From an uncultured Alphaproteobacteria bacterium (GTDB lineage: Bacteria > Pseudomonadota > Alphaproteobacteria > RF32 > CAG-239), in assembly GCA_944391445.1 (NCBI GenBank), contig CALXTL010000003.1:1-64000 (forward strand): 64,000 nt of DNA, written 5' to 3'. The translations under genes were made by a program, and so were the position numbers. The notes under the pieces were generated by a model that was not told the DNA's origin, did no database searches, and worked only from the letters and a program-made list of their open reading frames with translations. Below, in pieces: positions 17,706-26,634 of this stretch (its first letter is position 1; the number at the start of each line of letters is the position of its first letter).

Positions 17706-19523
17706 ATGAATATGCGTAACATTGCCATTATAGCTCACGTCGATCACGGCAAAACAACTTTGGTTGACGGTCTTTTAAAACAAAGCGGTACTTTCAGAGA
17801 CAACCAAAAAGTTGAAACCTGCGTCATGGACAGTAACGATCTGGAAAGAGAACGCGGCATCACGATTCTTTCCAAATGCACATCCGTCAACTGGCACGGC
17901 ACTCATATCAACATTGTCGACACGCCGGGTCACGCGGATTTTGGCGGCGAGGTCGAACGTATCCTTTCAATGGTTGACGGCGTAGTGTTGCTGGTTGATT
18001 CTTCCGAAGGTCCGATGCCGCAAACCAAATTTGTTCTCGGTAAAGCGCTCAAACTCGGCCTTTGCCCGATTGTTGTCATCAACAAAGCCGACAAAGCCGA
18101 TGCGCGCTGTGACGAAGTCTTAAACGAAATCTTCGACCTGTTTGTCAGTCTGAATGCAAACGACAAACAGCTTGATTTCCCGGTTTTATACGCTTCCGGA
18201 CGCAATGGCTGGGCTGTTAAAGAACTGGAAGATGAGAAAAAAGACCTGACCCCGTTGTTTGAATTGATTTGTTCCTATTTTCCTGAGCCGGCCTGCGAAC
18301 CGGACAAACCTTTTTCAATGCTGGCCACCACTTTGGAATCTGATAAATTCATTGGTCGTCTGTTAACCGGAAAAATTCAGTCCGGCACATTGCATGTTAA
18401 CGACACAATCAAAGTCTTAAATGGTGAAAACAAAGAAATCGAACGTGTCCGTATCAGCAAGATATTAGCTTATCGCGGGCTCAATCGTGAAGCGCTGACG
18501 GAAGCACATGCCGGTGATATTGTTGCGGTTGCCGGTGTCGTTAAAGGAACCGTGGCCGATACACTTTGCGCTTTTGAAGTAACACAAGCCATCCACGCCC
18601 AGCCGATAGATCCGCCGACTTTAGCGATGACTTTTTCAATCAACGATTCGCCGCTGGCCGGACGCGAAGGAGACAAAGTCACCTCGCGGATGATTTGGGA
18701 TCGTCTTTGCAAAGAAGCTGAGGGCAACATTGCACTTAAAATCTCACGCACTGACAGTTCCGATTCCTTTGAGGTTGCCGGACGCGGCGAATTGCAGCTC
18801 GGCGTTTTAATTGAAACCATGCGCCGTGAAGGATTCGAACTTTCCATTTCACGCCCCCGTGTTTTGATGAAACGGGATGAAAACGGGCAGTTGCTTGAAC
18901 CAATTGAAGAAGTTGTTGTTGATGTGGATGAAGAATATTCCGGCACCGTCGTAGAAAAAATGGGTCAGCGCCGAGCCGAAATGACAGAAATGATTCCTTC
19001 ACAGGTAGGCAACAAAGTCCGCCTGATTTTCAACGCACCCTCGCGCGGATTAATCGGTTATCATTCCGAATTTCTGACCGATACCCGCGGCACCGGCGTC
19101 ATGAACCGCATTTTCAAATGCTATGAACCCTATAAAGGCGAGATTGACAGCCGCCGCAACGGTGTTCTGATTTCATCGGAAAATGGCACGGCCATTGCCT
19201 ATTCATTGTGGAAATTACAAGACCGCGGCCCGATGTTTATCGACCCCGGCGTTCCGGTTTATGTTGGAATGATCATCGGCGAACACACCAAACCCAACGA
19301 TCTGGAAGTTAACCCTTGCAAAGCCAAGCAATTAACCAATATCCGCGCCGCCGGCAAAGATGAAGCGATTGATCTTGTGCCCCCGCGCAAGTTAACATTG
19401 GAACAAGGGCTTTCTTACATTCAGGAAGATGAACTTTTGGAAGTCACGCCCAAAACGCTGCGTCTGCGCAAACGTGTTCTGGATCCGATTGCCCGCCGCC
19501 GGCAAAAACCGGAGGAAAGATAA
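17706..19523 (+). CDS. typA: Ribosome-associated GTPase TypA/BipA
   Basis: A 605-residue translational GTPase. G1 is AHVDHGKTTLVD, G3 is DTPGHADFGGEV and G4 is NKADKADAR. EF-G-like domains and the BipA C-terminal domain (LTDTRGTGVMNRIF, then LRLRKRVLD near the end) follow. It binds the 70S ribosome and helps large-subunit assembly at low temperature. The AGGAAATAAATA region upstream gives a weak ribosome site; ATG at 17706 and at 17712 are both possible. Confidence 0.97.
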   Translation: MNMRNIAIIAHVDHGKTTLVDGLLKQSGTFRDNQKVETCVMDSNDLERERGITILSKCTSVNWHGTHINIVDTPGHADFGGEVERILSMVDGVVLLVDSSEGPMPQTKFVLGKALKLGLCPIVVINKADKADARCDEVLNEIFDLFVSLNANDKQLDFPVLYASGRNGWAVKELEDEKKDLTPLFELICSYFPEPACEPDKPFSMLATTLESDKFIGRLLTGKIQSGTLHVNDTIKVLNGENKEIERVRISKILAYRGLNREALTEAHAGDIVAVAGVVKGTVADTLCAFEVTQAIHAQPIDPPTLAMTFSINDSPLAGREGDKVTSRMIWDRLCKEAEGNIALKISRTDSSDSFEVAGRGELQLGVLIETMRREGFELSISRPRVLMKRDENGQLLEPIEEVVVDVDEEYSGTVVEKMGQRRAEMTEMIPSQVGNKVRLIFNAPSRGLIGYHSEFLTDTRGTGVMNRIFKCYEPYKGEIDSRRNGVLISSENGTAIAYSLWKLQDRGPMFIDPGVPVYVGMIIGEHTKPNDLEVNPCKAKQLTNIRAAGKDEAIDLVPPRKLTLEQGLSYIQEDELLEVTPKTLRLRKRVLDPIARRRQKPEER

Positions 19524-19530
19524 AGTCTGA

Positions 19531-19567
19531 AACAAAATCCCGGAGCAAAAATTCCGGGATTTTGTTT
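19531..19567. terminator. Terminator between typA and the PAS/GGDEF-like gene
   Basis: AAAATCCCGGA pairs with TCCGGGATTTT. The A and T flanks allow use from both sides; the two genes converge here. Confidence 0.85.
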
Positions 19568-19579
19568 GCCAAAATATTT

Positions 19580-20641
19580 TCACCGCCCAAAAAGCTCTGT
19601 AACGCTTCCTTCTTGTTCCTGAGCTTTCTTCAAGGCAAAAATAGCCTGTTCAATCAGTTTTTTTGAAGACCGGGCCGGATTCGGAAAAACACTGACACCG
19701 AGTTTGACAACCAGTTCATGCGTGGTGAAATTATCGCTGACGCCTTCATTAAAAATACTGCGCAGTTTTTTAAGTTCAAGATCAAGCTCATAACCATTGG
19801 CCAAATCCGGCATCAAAATCCACAACGAATATTTAAGACCGCGAGCCACAGTGTAGTTTTTTTTCAAGCTCAAAACCAGCGTTCCGGCCATTTTTTTCAG
19901 AACAAACTCTTCCAAATGCAATTTGCGGAAATTTTCCATATTTTCAATATTAACCGCCAAAACCGCAATCAGATCTTTAGGCAAACGGGCATCTTTGTAA
20001 TTTTCGTTGTTCACCGCTGTCTGAACCCTGTCCTCAAATAAAAAGAAATTTGGCAACCCTGTCAGATCATCGTACAGATTATTAAAAAACGGCCGGCTCG
20101 CTTTCGACAAATGCGTAGACACCAAAATAAATGAAAAATGCGACGAATCCGGCAGATAAATTGCCTGAAACTCAAGCGGCACAATTTTTCCTTTAGCTGT
20201 CCGCATACGAATCCGCATTTTTTTGGAAGAAGTCAACATTTCGCCGATATTTGTTGTCAAAACCATCCAGTCTTCTTTATCGACAAAAGCCAAAAAAGGC
20301 TCGCCGACGGCAAGCTTGGAATTTTTAATATCCAAAGCCTGCATAATAGCCTGATTACAATACGCAATCCGGTCATCGCTAACCAACACCATCGGCCGTT
20401 CGGAATCATTAATCAGCGGATTAATCAGATCACCGAGCTTAACGTCAAGATTATACCAAAAAGGTTTGTCTTTATTGTCAAAACTGATATTTTCCTCGCG
20501 TACCAGTGAAACACCGTTCGGATTTTCAAGTGCATCAAGATCAACGCCGTAGCGCGATGCCTGCGCCAACAGCCCGACAGCGTCTTCAACATTCGCCGGA
20601 CGATCATCCGTTATTTTTTCCAAATCAATTTCTGTTTTCAC
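19580..20641 (-). CDS. PAS protein with a degenerate GGDEF domain
   Basis: A 353-residue soluble protein. A PAS-like domain spans about residues 75-180 (VLVSDDRIAYCNQAIMQALD). A diguanylate-cyclase fold follows from YDDLTGLPNFFLFEDRV (about residue 192). Where the active-site GGDEF should be, the sequence reads RGLKYSLWIL (about residue 270), so catalysis is very unlikely. The GTG start at 20641 is chosen because a TATAAT box sits at 20682-20677, which would put the longer TTG start upstream of the transcript. It may be a signalling receptor or scaffold. Confidence 0.7.
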   Translation of the reverse strand: MKTEIDLEKITDDRPANVEDAVGLLAQASRYGVDLDALENPNGVSLVREENISFDNKDKPFWYNLDVKLGDLINPLINDSERPMVLVSDDRIAYCNQAIMQALDIKNSKLAVGEPFLAFVDKEDWMVLTTNIGEMLTSSKKMRIRMRTAKGKIVPLEFQAIYLPDSSHFSFILVSTHLSKASRPFFNNLYDDLTGLPNFFLFEDRVQTAVNNENYKDARLPKDLIAVLAVNIENMENFRKLHLEEFVLKKMAGTLVLSLKKNYTVARGLKYSLWILMPDLANGYELDLELKKLRSIFNEGVSDNFTTHELVVKLGVSVFPNPARSSKKLIEQAIFALKKAQEQEGSVTELFGR

Positions 20642-20676
20642 ATCTTGCCGCTTTGCTGTTGCCTGCCAACAGCGCA

Positions 20677-20705
20677 ATTATACAGCCAAAAAAACACAAA
20701 GCCAA
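20677..20705 (-). promoter_or_regulatory. Promoter of the PAS/GGDEF-like gene
   Basis: On the minus strand TTGGCT, a 17-bp spacer and an extended TGTATAAT. It lies 36 bp before the GTG start at 20641. Confidence 0.55.
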
Positions 20706-20735
20706 AATCTTTGTATTTTATTAACAAAATCTGTT

Positions 20736-20741
20736 TATAAT
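20736..20741 (+). promoter_or_regulatory. -10 element upstream of the pseudokinase gene
   Basis: A consensus TATAAT stands 36 bp before the ATG at 20777. No good -35 is seen at the normal distance. Confidence 0.4.
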
Positions 20742-20776
20742 ACACTGTATCTATGTAAAAAGAGAAAGAATTCAAG

Positions 20777-22801
20777 ATGGTTACAGAAGAAGAAGCGGAG
20801 GAGCCGCAAACCCCGCAGGAAAACTCTCCTCAAACTTCCGCCGACATGACATACCTGGTCAAAGAACGTTTTGAAATATACTATGACCAGCCTTTGCCGC
20901 ACCTGAACACCAACGGAGCGACAGCTTATGAGGTTAAAGATAAAATAAATCCTCAACGGCAGCTTTTTGCGCTGATTTGCGATAACGCATATCCGCCGCG
21001 TCTTTCCATGCTGCCTTATCTGAAAGCGCTCGACCACCCTGGTCTCTTAAAGCTTGTAGAGTACAGCACGGTTCTTTATCTGCCGCAAAAAACGCATAAT
21101 ATGGCACTGATTTATGTAAAGCCAAATGGCCCGAAAGTCTCGGAAACACTCTCAAAAAGTGAAGAAAAACTGACTTTGCCCAAGTTTAAATCTCTCATCT
21201 TTTCGCTTGGCAGCGCTTGCGAAGCTCTTAAAGGCTATAACCTGACCCACCGCGCTATCCGTCTCGATAACCTTTTCTATAAAGACAACTCTTGTGAAGA
21301 ACTTGTTTTAGGCGACTGTGCAGCCTCTTTTCCCGGTCTGTACCAGCCTTCGATATACGAAACAATCAATAATATGTTGGCTCTGCCGCAAGCCCGCGGC
21401 AACGGCGTACCCGGAGATGATCTGTATGCTGTCGGCGCGGTCATGCTGGCGCTGACGCTTGGTCATGAAATTGCCTCGCCGCTGACCAATGCAGAATTAA
21501 TCTCCCAAAAACTGAAAAAAGGCTCTTTCGCCGTTTTATGCAACAATGAAAAAATAAGTGCGTTTGCAGCCACCGTTGTCAAAGCGCTGCTTGAAGACAA
21601 TGAAGAAATCCGTTGGAATTATTTGCAAATTTACAACTTCCTTGAAGGCAAAACCACCGGCTTCACCATTGGCGAAACAAACGACCGCTCGCTTAAGGCT
21701 CTGGTTGTCAACAGTGAAAAATACTATACTGTCAAATCAGCCGCTTTGGCCATGCTGGATTATCCGGACGAAGCGCTTGGCATCATCAACGGAGGAAAAC
21801 TCCTGGAATGGATAAAAAACGGCCTTGAAAACGAAAAGCTCTATTCCAAAATTGAAAAAATCATTATTCAAAACAAAGAAAAAGAAAGCAGCAAATTTCT
21901 GGTTCAACAAATTTGTATCATGCTGGATCCCGGACTTCCGATTAAAACCGGTGATATTTTCGTCTTCCCCGGCGGACTCTCCAAAGCTATTTTTTATTAT
22001 CTTAAAAACAATAAAAATCTTGATGACTTTTATGGCCTGCTCAACAGCGATCTGGTCAAACTGTGGTACCAGCAGCAGCCTTCGCTGCATTCTCCGGCCA
22101 ACAGCAACGAACTGCGTGTCTACATCGCACGCAATGATCATGGCTACGGAATTGACCGCATTATGTACGATTTTGACGAAGATCTGCCTTGCACCAGCCC
22201 GCTGATTGGCGAAGAATTTGTCAACACGCCGGCCAGATTGCTGCGCGCCTTAGATGCAAATTACACCAAATTCAAAGAAACCCTACCGTTTGATAAAAAT
22301 ATCATTGCCTATCTGCGCTGCAAAATGGGCAAAAAAATTGACGGTTTGCTCACAGATATCAATGCCCATCAGGATGCGTTGCAGATGAGCGCTGTTTTAC
22401 GCCTTTATGCAGCCATCCAAAACAAAAACGGCCCTGTCCAGGTGCCTAACCTTACCCAATGGTTGGTTAACTTCTCTAAACCCGTTGTTCAAAGCTACCA
22501 CAACCTTAAATATCAAAAATATCTTGAACACGAACTGGTCAAAATTGCCAAAAGCGGTAAAATTATTGAACTTTGCAATATTCTTGAAAACGATGAAGCG
22601 CGCCAGAAAGACCGCAGCGATTACAGCGATGCCCTGAAAAAAATAAATCTCCTGATGTCCGAACGCAATCGTCTCCTCACTGGTGATGCCAAACTTGATG
22701 ATGAAGCTCGTGAACTGGCTCTGCGCTTTGCCGTAATTCTTTCCGTATTAACCATGCTGAGCACCTTTGTTCTCAGTCTTTTGTATTGGGCTCTCAAATG
22801 A
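20777..22801 (+). CDS. Tail-anchored protein-kinase-like protein (likely pseudokinase)
   Basis: A 674-residue protein. A kinase-like fold spans about residues 30-280. The HRD motif reads HRAIRLDNLF (Asp replaced by Ala, later Asn kept), DFG reads GDC, and the VAIK lysine region reads FALICDN with no Lys. The F-helix motif DDLYAVGAVMLALTLG is kept. All three catalytic residues are therefore lost. A long helical region follows, and one transmembrane helix (about 648-671) ends the protein. The next gene overlaps its stop (ATGA). It was probably a binding scaffold; function unknown. Confidence 0.65.
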   Translation: MVTEEEAEEPQTPQENSPQTSADMTYLVKERFEIYYDQPLPHLNTNGATAYEVKDKINPQRQLFALICDNAYPPRLSMLPYLKALDHPGLLKLVEYSTVLYLPQKTHNMALIYVKPNGPKVSETLSKSEEKLTLPKFKSLIFSLGSACEALKGYNLTHRAIRLDNLFYKDNSCEELVLGDCAASFPGLYQPSIYETINNMLALPQARGNGVPGDDLYAVGAVMLALTLGHEIASPLTNAELISQKLKKGSFAVLCNNEKISAFAATVVKALLEDNEEIRWNYLQIYNFLEGKTTGFTIGETNDRSLKALVVNSEKYYTVKSAALAMLDYPDEALGIINGGKLLEWIKNGLENEKLYSKIEKIIIQNKEKESSKFLVQQICIMLDPGLPIKTGDIFVFPGGLSKAIFYYLKNNKNLDDFYGLLNSDLVKLWYQQQPSLHSPANSNELRVYIARNDHGYGIDRIMYDFDEDLPCTSPLIGEEFVNTPARLLRALDANYTKFKETLPFDKNIIAYLRCKMGKKIDGLLTDINAHQDALQMSAVLRLYAAIQNKNGPVQVPNLTQWLVNFSKPVVQSYHNLKYQKYLEHELVKIAKSGKIIELCNILENDEARQKDRSDYSDALKKINLLMSERNRLLTGDAKLDDEARELALRFAVILSVLTMLSTFVLSLLYWALK

Positions 22802-23274
22802 TCAAACCAATTCAGCGCAACCCTTCTCAGAAAAAAAAGTTTCGCCTTAACCTCATGCAAAAACTGTTGTTGGCTTTCGGCATCATCATACTTGCTTTTT
22901 CATCTTTGCCGATGATGGTTATTTTGTTGCTCGGCTTGCTGCCGACCATCACGGTTATTTTGACTGACCCGCGCAATTCAAACAAACTAACAATTATCGG
23001 CTGTTTGAATTTTTCAGGCGTATTTATCAGTATGGTGCAGATTTTCAATCAACACGCAGCCGGTATTTCGGTTTCCGTCATGGGCAATATTTTCAACATC
23101 GTCATCATGCTTGGCTGTGCCGCTCTTGGTATGATTTTATACTTTGAGCTGCCAAACTTGTTCATTGTTGTATCAAAAGCATCGGTTCAGCGGCGTTTGC
23201 GCCGTATAGACAGCAAGCTTGAAAAATTATCCCAGGAATGGGGCAACGACATTATATCCGACATTGCCAAATAG
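22798..23274 (+). CDS. Membrane protein coupled to the pseudokinase gene
   Basis: A 158-residue protein with a basic N terminus (QRNPSQKKKFR) and four hydrophobic segments between about residues 22 and 125. A charged tail (RRLRRIDSKLEKLSQEWG) follows. The ATG at 22798 overlaps the upstream stop as ATGA, so the two proteins are made together and may form a membrane complex. I do not recognise a family. Confidence 0.6.
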   Translation: MIKPIQRNPSQKKKFRLNLMQKLLLAFGIIILAFSSLPMMVILLLGLLPTITVILTDPRNSNKLTIIGCLNFSGVFISMVQIFNQHAAGISVSVMGNIFNIVIMLGCAALGMILYFELPNLFIVVSKASVQRRLRRIDSKLEKLSQEWGNDIISDIAK

Positions 23275-23280
23275 CTTTTA

Positions 23281-23310
23281 TGGCTTCCGTAAAAATTTTT
23301 ACGGAAGCCA
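23281..23310. terminator. Perfect 30-bp palindrome between convergent genes
   Basis: TGGCTTCCGTAAAAA and its exact complement TTTTTACGGAAGCCA form one continuous inverted repeat between the membrane-protein gene and rpoH. It is probably a bidirectional terminator, although T runs beyond the stem are short. Confidence 0.65.
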
Positions 23311-23316
23311 TTGTTA

Positions 23317-24192
23317 TCAAATATATTTTTCAATCTGTTTACTTATTTTCCGAATAGAATTAAGCTCAATTTGCCGCACGCGTTCTTTAGAAATGGCATA
23401 AACTCGGCTGAGTTCGTCCAGGGTCACGGCTTTTTCGCTGAGTCGACGTTTAAATAAAATATCTTTTTCCCGCTTATTCAGACAAACCAAAGCTTTATTA
23501 AACAAATTGCGCCGGTATTTCATTGTTTCGGAATACGCCAGCATCTCCTCCTGCGACGGCTTATTATCCGCAATAAAATCCATCCACTCTGCACCGCTGT
23601 CTGATGAATTGTCTATAACCGAATTCAAAGAACCATCATGCGCCTTCATCCGGGTATTCATATCCTTGACATCTTGCACAGTAACATCCAGAGAAGAAGC
23701 AATCCTCTGCAACACATCGTTTGACATCTCGCGGTCATCGGTCAGTTTAAGTTTATTTTTAATTTTGCGTAAATTAAAAAACAATTTTTTTTGCGCCGAT
23801 GTTGTCCCGATTTTAACCAGAGACCAGGAATTCAGAATATATTTCTGCACAGCAGCTTTAATCCACCACAAAGCATACGTGGAAAAGCGAAAACCCTTTT
23901 CAGGCTCAAATTTTTCAACAGCGTAAAGCAGCCCGATATTTCCTTCGGAAATCATTTCTGCCGTCGACAAACCATATCCGCGATACTTGGAAACAACTTT
24001 GACCACCAGCCGCAAATGCGACGTCACCAAAATTTTAGCAATTTCCCGATTTTTGGTTTGCTGATATTTAACAGCCAGCTCATATTCTTCATCCTGTGAC
24101 AAGATCGGATATTTCCTGATCTTTTGCATATAGCGGACCATATTCAGCTCAGGTGAAAAATCAATACCGTTCAGACCCAGAATATTATCCAT
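23317..24192 (-). CDS. rpoH: RNA polymerase sigma-32 factor RpoH
   Basis: A 291-residue sigma-70-family factor. Region 2 has the RFSTYALWWIKAAVQKY block. The RpoH box QKKLFFNLRKIK (about residues 133-144) separates heat-shock sigma factors from other sigma-70 proteins. Region 4 ends with YAISKERVRQIE. It directs heat-shock transcription; groES-groL and htpG in this window are likely targets. GGGAGG lies 8-9 nt before the ATG and is partly inside a hairpin (24204-24231). Confidence 0.95.
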   Translation of the reverse strand: MDNILGLNGIDFSPELNMVRYMQKIRKYPILSQDEEYELAVKYQQTKNREIAKILVTSHLRLVVKVVSKYRGYGLSTAEMISEGNIGLLYAVEKFEPEKGFRFSTYALWWIKAAVQKYILNSWSLVKIGTTSAQKKLFFNLRKIKNKLKLTDDREMSNDVLQRIASSLDVTVQDVKDMNTRMKAHDGSLNSVIDNSSDSGAEWMDFIADNKPSQEEMLAYSETMKYRRNLFNKALVCLNKREKDILFKRRLSEKAVTLDELSRVYAISKERVRQIELNSIRKISKQIEKYI

Positions 24193-24203
24193 AAAACTAT
24201 CCT

Positions 24204-24231
24204 CCCTTTGGTTTCACAAAAGTCCAAAGAG
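24204..24231 (-). promoter_or_regulatory. Hairpin touching the rpoH ribosome-binding site
   Basis: In the rpoH leader CUCUUUGG pairs with CCAAAGGG (8 bp with one G-U pair, 12-nt loop). The 3' arm covers the first three G residues of GGGAGG, the likely ribosome site. A temperature-sensitive switch is possible but not shown. Confidence 0.4.
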
Positions 24232-24310
24232 TCCAAGTCCATCCAGCGAGTCAAAACTAGAGAAAAAAAACTTAAAACGCAACCTATACTTTGGTTGTAT
24301 AAGCAAAGTC

Positions 24311-25282
24311 TTATATATGCCGCAACGTCGTCAAAAGATTTTCAAAATCTGCGGGAAAATTAGAGCAAAAAAGCTTAAATTGCTGACTTTCCGGATGCAC
24401 AAAACCCAAACTTGCAGCATGCAGAGCCTGCCTTGGAAAATGATTAATATAAGCTCTTTTATCTTCCGCAATTGTCTTATCGGTAATCTTTTTTGATTTA
24501 ACATAAAGCTGATCGCCAATCAGATTACATCCGAGTCTGGACATATGCACCCGGATTTGGTGTGTTCGGCCGGTTTCAAGATTACATCTGACCAAACTGG
24601 CAACATTTTTAAAAACTTCAAGCGTTTCATAATGCGTAACCGCATGCTTACCGTTTTTTTGCACCACCGCCATTTTTTTGCGATCATACGGGCTGCGTCC
24701 GATATCGGCATCAATCGTCCCTTTCAAAGGAGCGGGAACACCGAAAACAATCGCATAATAAGTCCGTTCAATAGAGTGCTCGGCAAATTGCGCGCACAAA
24801 AACTTATGTGCATTATCATTTTTTGCAACCACCAGCAATCCTGATGTATCCTTATCAATCCTATGCACAATTCCCGGCCTTTTTACTCCGCCGATTCCGG
24901 ACAAATCGCGGCAATGATACAGCAATGCGTTAACCAAAGTATGATTTGGCGATCCGGGAGCCGGATGCACTGTCATTCCTGCCGGCTTATTAACCACAAT
25001 CAAATCACTGTCTTCATACACCACATCCAGCGGAATATCTTCCGGTTCGGGTTCGGCATCCGTTGCTTCCGGCACCAATAGTTGGTAAATCTCCCCTTCC
25101 CGGACTTTATGAGCATTATCGCCGATAATAACATCGTCGCAGGTCACATTCCCCTCGTTGACCAGTCTCTGAATCCGCGAACGGGACATTCCGGCAAAAC
25201 AATCAGCCAAAAACTTATCGATTCGCTGACCTTTATAATCTTTATTAACCATTGGTGTGGTATAAGTATCAATATCCGACAT
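24311..25282 (-). CDS. rluD: RluA-family rRNA pseudouridine synthase (RluD-like)
   Basis: A 323-residue enzyme. An N-terminal S4 RNA-binding domain (GQRIDKFLADCF) precedes the catalytic domain. The active-site motif is HRIDKDTSGLLVVAKN (about residue 140), with the essential Asp. The later GRTHQIRVHM motif is present. The family converts uridine to pseudouridine in 23S rRNA. RluD is the best guess from length and the S4 domain; RluC is an alternative. Confidence 0.85.
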   Translation of the reverse strand: MSDIDTYTTPMVNKDYKGQRIDKFLADCFAGMSRSRIQRLVNEGNVTCDDVIIGDNAHKVREGEIYQLLVPEATDAEPEPEDIPLDVVYEDSDLIVVNKPAGMTVHPAPGSPNHTLVNALLYHCRDLSGIGGVKRPGIVHRIDKDTSGLLVVAKNDNAHKFLCAQFAEHSIERTYYAIVFGVPAPLKGTIDADIGRSPYDRKKMAVVQKNGKHAVTHYETLEVFKNVASLVRCNLETGRTHQIRVHMSRLGCNLIGDQLYVKSKKITDKTIAEDKRAYINHFPRQALHAASLGFVHPESQQFKLFCSNFPADFENLLTTLRHI

Positions 25283-25356
25283 AAATCAACGCCTTGATGT
25301 AATGGTATATTTGCTTATAATAGAATGTAAAATCCAACTTGCAAGAAAGATCGGCT

Positions 25357-25638
25357 ATGGATAAACTGAAATTGATAAAAATTCTGGTTGCAATACTGAC
25401 ATTTCTGATTGTTTTCGGCATGCTGAGCGCCGTCGGCATTATTTATAAAAAAACCCGCGCACCGCAAATAACCTCTGCTGCTCTAAGCCTGTCGCAACCG
25501 CAGGGCAGCACCGTCGAAAATATCCAAATTGCCGAGCAAACTTTATATATCCTGGTTAAAAACGGCGGCCGCTCCGACCGGATTATTATCATAAACCCGG
25601 ATTATCCGCAAAAACAAACCGTCATTAATATCAACTAA
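25357..25638 (+). CDS. Small single-pass membrane protein (DUF6476-like)
   Basis: A 93-residue protein with a transmembrane helix at about 7-30 and a periplasmic beta-rich domain ending in TVININ. Small proteins of this type often lie beside rluD/rpoH in alphaproteobacteria; I base the family suggestion on layout and position. The ATG at 25357 is preferred to the TTG at 25339, with AAGAAAGA upstream. Confidence 0.5.
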   Translation: MDKLKLIKILVAILTFLIVFGMLSAVGIIYKKTRAPQITSAALSLSQPQGSTVENIQIAEQTLYILVKNGGRSDRIIIINPDYPQKQTVININ

Positions 25639-25650
25639 AGGAAAAACGAA

Positions 25651-26547
25651 ATGTCTGATACAATGAACGTTCATGATGAAGTCGCCGGATTCTTAAACAA
25701 TAACCCGCCGGCAAATGAAGAAGACGATTTCGACCTCCTTCTGGACAATTTCATTGCCAAACAAATGGAAGATGCCCAAGATTCAATCAACGAAACCGAC
25801 GAGCTCAAACAACAAAACCAGGAAGAGCTTTTTTCCGACAATGATGATGAATACGCAGCCTGCCTGCCGCCGGAAGAAAAGCAGCTTTTCAATGCATACC
25901 GCTCTTTTGCCGGCGCGGTTATTGCCTGCGCGGCCGCCGCTGGTTTAGAAATTCCCGAACTGAAATTTGAAGCCCAAAACATTTATCCGCGGTTTCGTCC
26001 GAACAAAATCGGCAACTTAAACGAAGACATCTTCACCGGCTGGCATATTTTGCTGGCGGCCCAGCCCGTGCGTTTGAGCGGTCTGCCGGCCAATCCTTCT
26101 GATGAGCAAATTCTTAACTTTGCCGAAAAAACAACCGATGAAAACCTGCAGGCAGCTTTAATTTCTTACGTTGAAACTCTGATTGAACTTGACGGCTGCG
26201 AAATTGCCTATAATATGCGCAAAGCCAAAGCCAAAAAGCGTAAAATCGAACGTCAGATTATTGAAGAACACAACCGCCGCAAAGAACGCATACAAAAATA
26301 CATTGCCGCTGTTCAAGCCAAAAAATTTCCGATAGACGCCGAACGTCTGGTCAACAACTATTTCAAAACCGCCCGCAAAGACCCGGACGGCGCACAAAAA
26401 ATTCTCGAAACAAACCCGGCCACCTATGCACCGATAGAAGTAGACAAAATTCCGCCGCGTTTTTTCGGTATGATCAAGCCCAAACCGGAAGACGGCATCC
26501 GTGTAAACAAACAAATCGGAGAGTTTTTCAAAAAATTAAAAGAATAA
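25651..26547 (+). CDS. Acidic cytoplasmic protein of unknown function
   Basis: A 298-residue protein. Residues 1-75 are very acidic. A helical region follows, then a Lys/Arg-rich coiled-coil-like stretch (about 190-215, with KAKAKKRKIERQI), then an ordered end with PPRFFGMIKPKPEDG. No signal peptide or membrane helix. It starts 12 nt after the previous gene with AAAGGA as ribosome site, so it belongs to the same unit. It precedes the coupling-ATPase genes but has its own upstream context. I do not recognise a family. Confidence 0.6.
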   Translation: MSDTMNVHDEVAGFLNNNPPANEEDDFDLLLDNFIAKQMEDAQDSINETDELKQQNQEELFSDNDDEYAACLPPEEKQLFNAYRSFAGAVIACAAAAGLEIPELKFEAQNIYPRFRPNKIGNLNEDIFTGWHILLAAQPVRLSGLPANPSDEQILNFAEKTTDENLQAALISYVETLIELDGCEIAYNMRKAKAKKRKIERQIIEEHNRRKERIQKYIAAVQAKKFPIDAERLVNNYFKTARKDPDGAQKILETNPATYAPIEVDKIPPRFFGMIKPKPEDGIRVNKQIGEFFKKLKE

Positions 26548-26567
26548 AGGTTTTTAGTACAAAAATA

Positions 26568-26596
26568 TAGACAAAAAAAGAAATAATTGCTATTAT
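26568..26596 (+). promoter_or_regulatory. Promoter of the coupling-ATPase operon
   Basis: TAGACA, a 17-bp spacer and TATTAT lie 38 bp before the ATG at 26635. The following genes up to 33546 are spaced by small gaps or overlaps and could share this promoter. Confidence 0.5.
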
Positions 26597-26634
26597 AAAT
26601 TTAAACGACCCTTTTTACCGAAAGGACTAAAATC

